In this document: positions 62,480 through 64,000 of the stretch, one piece after another
How positions within the stretch are numbered: the first letter of the stretch is position 1
Layout: each line of letters begins with the position of its first letter
Assembly: GCA_964541755.1 (NCBI GenBank)
Contig: CAZIRF010000013.1
Span: forward strand, 3,357-67,356
Direction of reading: 5' to 3'
DNA length: 64,000 nucleotides
Source: CAZIRF01 sp964541755
GTDB taxonomy: Bacteria; Spirochaetota; Spirochaetia; Treponematales; Breznakiellaceae
Program-made: the position numbers and the translations under genes
The notes under the pieces: generated by a model
Databases searched by the model: none
Seen by the model: only the letters and a program-made list of their open reading frames with translations
What the model was told of the DNA's origin: nothing

Positions 62480-63328
62480 ATGATCGGCAAGTATGTGACA
62501 GTGCCCGGTATTTCAAGCAAAGAGATCATTTTGGGGCTACGGAAAATCTGTAGGGAACACACATTCAAGCAGTCGCTTGACGGCGAATTCCTCGTTGACG
62601 CAGTTTTGGAGGAATACAATGACGAGATACCGGGCCTCGTCTTCCATGCATTACTTGAAGACCTGGCCGAATCGCGCGGCATCGTAATCGAGACAGAGAT
62701 GCTGCCAAAGGGGTGCAGCTTCAACGAACTTGCAGCCGTGATAAACGGCATTATCATTCGCGCAAATGAACAACACATACGCATATCGCCACGCCTGCTC
62801 GCCGCATATTTGCACCATGTATTTGACGCAGACGAAGATACACTCCTTGAGGCCATGGGCAGAACAGTTCATGAGTTTCTTGCCGTCTATGCAAAAGATG
62901 CTGTTCTTTCCCTATCCGATACACCTTCTTCTATTTGCAAGGCACTGGAATCCTTCAGGGACCTCCTGTGTCTTGAAATGGACGATAATGACATCGACAA
63001 ACTGAACAAGATGGCATTGATGACCGAAGTATTCGCCTTCCTCGATGCAAAGGCTGCCGCTCGCCGCCCCAATGACTCCTTGGTTCGCTTTGGAAGCAAC
63101 TGGTCCTGTACCTTACGAAATACAAGCCGCACCCTGCTTGGCTCAGGCGGCAGCTACCCCAAGCCCTACCCCATGAAACACATCCTTGGCCAGAGTGGCC
63201 ACATCATCCCCCGCCCGGAACACTTCACCGGCTTCTGCGTCATCGCCATAACATCCCCCCCAAACAAACTTCACTGTAGCTACGCCACACTCAACGATCT
63301 TATTGATGGCGGTTGGGTGGTGGATTGA
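62480..63328 (+). CDS. Partner protein of the double-AAA ATPase, unknown function
   Basis: 282 residues. ATG 62480 follows the ATPase stop directly, so the two are surely made together. There is no signal peptide or membrane segment. Residues 1-170 look helical and hydrophobic/acidic (LVDAVLEEYNDEIPGLVFHA, LLAAYLHHVFDADEDTLLEA); residues 190-282 are Ser/Gly/Pro-rich with HILGQSGHIIPRPEHF. I recognise no catalytic motif. It may be an adaptor or effector fed by the ATPase. A run of ten G starts two bases after the stop. Confidence 0.7.
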   Translation: MIGKYVTVPGISSKEIILGLRKICREHTFKQSLDGEFLVDAVLEEYNDEIPGLVFHALLEDLAESRGIVIETEMLPKGCSFNELAAVINGIIIRANEQHIRISPRLLAAYLHHVFDADEDTLLEAMGRTVHEFLAVYAKDAVLSLSDTPSSICKALESFRDLLCLEMDDNDIDKLNKMALMTEVFAFLDAKAAARRPNDSLVRFGSNWSCTLRNTSRTLLGSGGSYPKPYPMKHILGQSGHIIPRPEHFTGFCVIAITSPPNKLHCSYATLNDLIDGGWVVD

Positions 63329-63329
63329 A

Positions 63330-63339
63330 GGGGGGGGGG
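63330..63339. repeat. Homopolymer run of ten G
   Basis: Ten consecutive G directly after the stop of the unknown partner gene. Such runs are prone to slippage; it lies outside coding sequence. Confidence 0.9.
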
Positions 63340-63400
63340 ATAGCAAGAAGGGGGCGCAGTTGCTCCTTCACGCAAGCGACCGCCCCGTTATGAACTTGAG

Positions 63401-63484
63401 AAGGGCGGAGCCTCCGTACCCGGCCAGGCCATGATCGCCTTCAGCTCCAAATGTCCTGCCGGGTACGCAGGCTCCGCCCCTTTT
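63401..63484. repeat. Long inverted repeat with 22 bp arms
   Basis: The left arm GGGCGGAGCCTCCGTACCC (63403-63421, extending to 63424) pairs with GGGTACGCAGGCTCCGCCC (63461-63479, extending from 63458) with one mismatch. The loop is 33 bases and TTTT follows on the plus strand, so it could act as a terminator for the WYL-AAA unit. Confidence 0.75.
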
Positions 63485-63766
63485 GGCAATCTGCCGGGGC
63501 GGTCCATACGCACTCCCCCGATGAGCCCGCGGAACGGCGATACGCCGTTCTGCCAAGGTCATGCCGTACACGGCATGACCCGACGCCCCCCACGGCCGGG
63601 TCACGGGGCCGGTACTGCCCACCCCAAGCCGGGTCTCTGCGAGCCCCGCCCAAGTACGCCATGAAACCGGCCCCGGGGCCCCGGCCTCCACCCGCGAAAG
63701 GAGGGGGGAATACATGATTTATTGAACGCGTATAGAGAGAGACTCTTGCTGTCCCAACCCGGCGAG

Positions 63767-63777
63767 TATGGTATAAT
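63767..63777 (+). promoter_or_regulatory. Extended -10 promoter box of hsdM
   Basis: TATGGTATAAT: perfect TATAAT (63772-63777) with TGn extension. The start near 63784 gives a 30-base leader with GGAG before ATG 63814. No clear -35. Confidence 0.6.
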
Positions 63778-63813
63778 AATGTGAATAATTGATATCAATA
63801 CCCGGAGTAACCC

Positions 63814-64000
63814 ATGGCCAAAGCCAAGCAGTCAACACCCAAAGAAGAACCCGCGGCAGGATTGCCGATCGAGAAACAGCTCTGGAAATCTGCGGACAAA
63901 CTCAGAAAAAACATCGATGCGGCCGAGTACAAGCATGTAGTCCTTGGTCTCATCTTCCTCAAATACATTTCAGATGCCTTTGAAGAACTCCGTGCCAAAC
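63814..64000 (+). CDS. hsdM: Type I restriction-modification DNA methylase, HsdM (5' end only)
   Basis: 62 complete codons are visible before the window ends. After a charged start the chain enters the HsdM N-terminal helical domain (LWKSADKLRKNIDAAEYKHV, then VLGLIFLKYISDAFEELRAK), which is highly typical. The ATG has GGAG six bases before it. HsdM with HsdS methylates the recognition site; hsdS and hsdR should lie to the right. It extends the defence island beyond this window. Confidence 0.88.
   Translation, partial: MAKAKQSTPKEEPAAGLPIEKQLWKSADKLRKNIDAAEYKHVVLGLIFLKYISDAFEELRAK

Larger units (their letters stand above)
63329..63813. other. GC-rich non-coding stretch with several stem-loops
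   Basis: 485 bases between the AAA unit and hsdM. Besides the long inverted repeat it holds GAACGGCG/CGCCGTTC (63532-63550, loop ATA), GGTCATGCCG/CGGCATGACC (63557-63580, loop TACA) and the palindrome GGCCCCGGGGCC (63669-63680). No frame here looks like a real protein. It could be a structured RNA, a recombination site or decayed mobile DNA. Confidence 0.6.

Noticed and set aside
63368..63715. 115-codon minus-strand frame in the structured region
   Set aside because: It is made of inverted-repeat sequence, has no ribosome site worth naming and reads as low-complexity Gly/Arg/Ala; not called as a gene.

Overview
The window looks like a chromosomal segment of a spirochaete from the Treponema lineage (a treponeme or close relative with a larger genome than T. 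pallidum). The main reasons are a cytoplasmic filament protein CfpA gene next to a PPDK-like gene and to a small von-Willebrand-A-like secreted protein, a uvrA-lptD pair, many predicted exported proteins with no family outside spirochaetes that I recognise, and a soluble hydrogenase/chemoreceptor fusion. These links rest on protein-family recall; no search was run.

Region 1 (1-22.1 kb) is core genome, mostly on the minus strand. One run reads Cas2-like protein, prfB (with a programmed +1 frameshift), a PEGA-type membrane protein, ftsY, an exported repeat protein and lolC-lolD-lolE. A second run reads uvrA, lptD, phoH, a PgpH-like HD hydrolase, ybeY, a CorC-like protein and a TPR protein. Most genes overlap or nearly touch. 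The themes are translation and RNA maturation plus envelope building.

Region 2 (22.1-31.5 kb) holds tRNA-Val(UAC), a class III nucleotidyl cyclase, an acyltransferase followed by a sensory [FeFe]-hydrogenase fused to a chemoreceptor signalling domain, mfd, and a small plus-strand operon with a PilZ-like protein. Region 3 (31.5-39.7 kb) is the cfpA locus. CfpA, a protein with a C-terminal HPr-like domain, and a PPDK-like enzyme lie in line; in the last, the ATP-grasp half looks degenerate while the phospho-histidine and PEP halves look intact. Read together, the last two suggest a PEP-driven phosphorelay that is not classical PPDK. Divergent from cfpA are a VWA-like secreted protein and a 505-residue anchored protein.

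Region 4 (39.7-51.2 kb) is core genome with higher GC in its middle: folD, folE2, miaB and a LapA-domain protein in one minus-strand operon; an outer-membrane barrel, a lipoprotein, rarA fused to a methyltransferase-like domain, and rdgB on plus; and a COG3014-type lipoprotein behind a beheaded LpoB gene. Region 5 (51.2-64 kb) is a defence island: a complete Wadjet system (jetABCD), vapBC, a nucleoside-hydrolase remnant, a WYL regulator with a double-AAA ATPase and an unknown partner (a candidate new system), a GC-rich stretch of about 485 bases full of inverted repeats, and the 5' end of a type I restriction-modification gene, hsdM, cut by the window end.

Several plus-strand units start with a similar extended -10 box (TATGGTA followed by a TATAAT-like hexamer).
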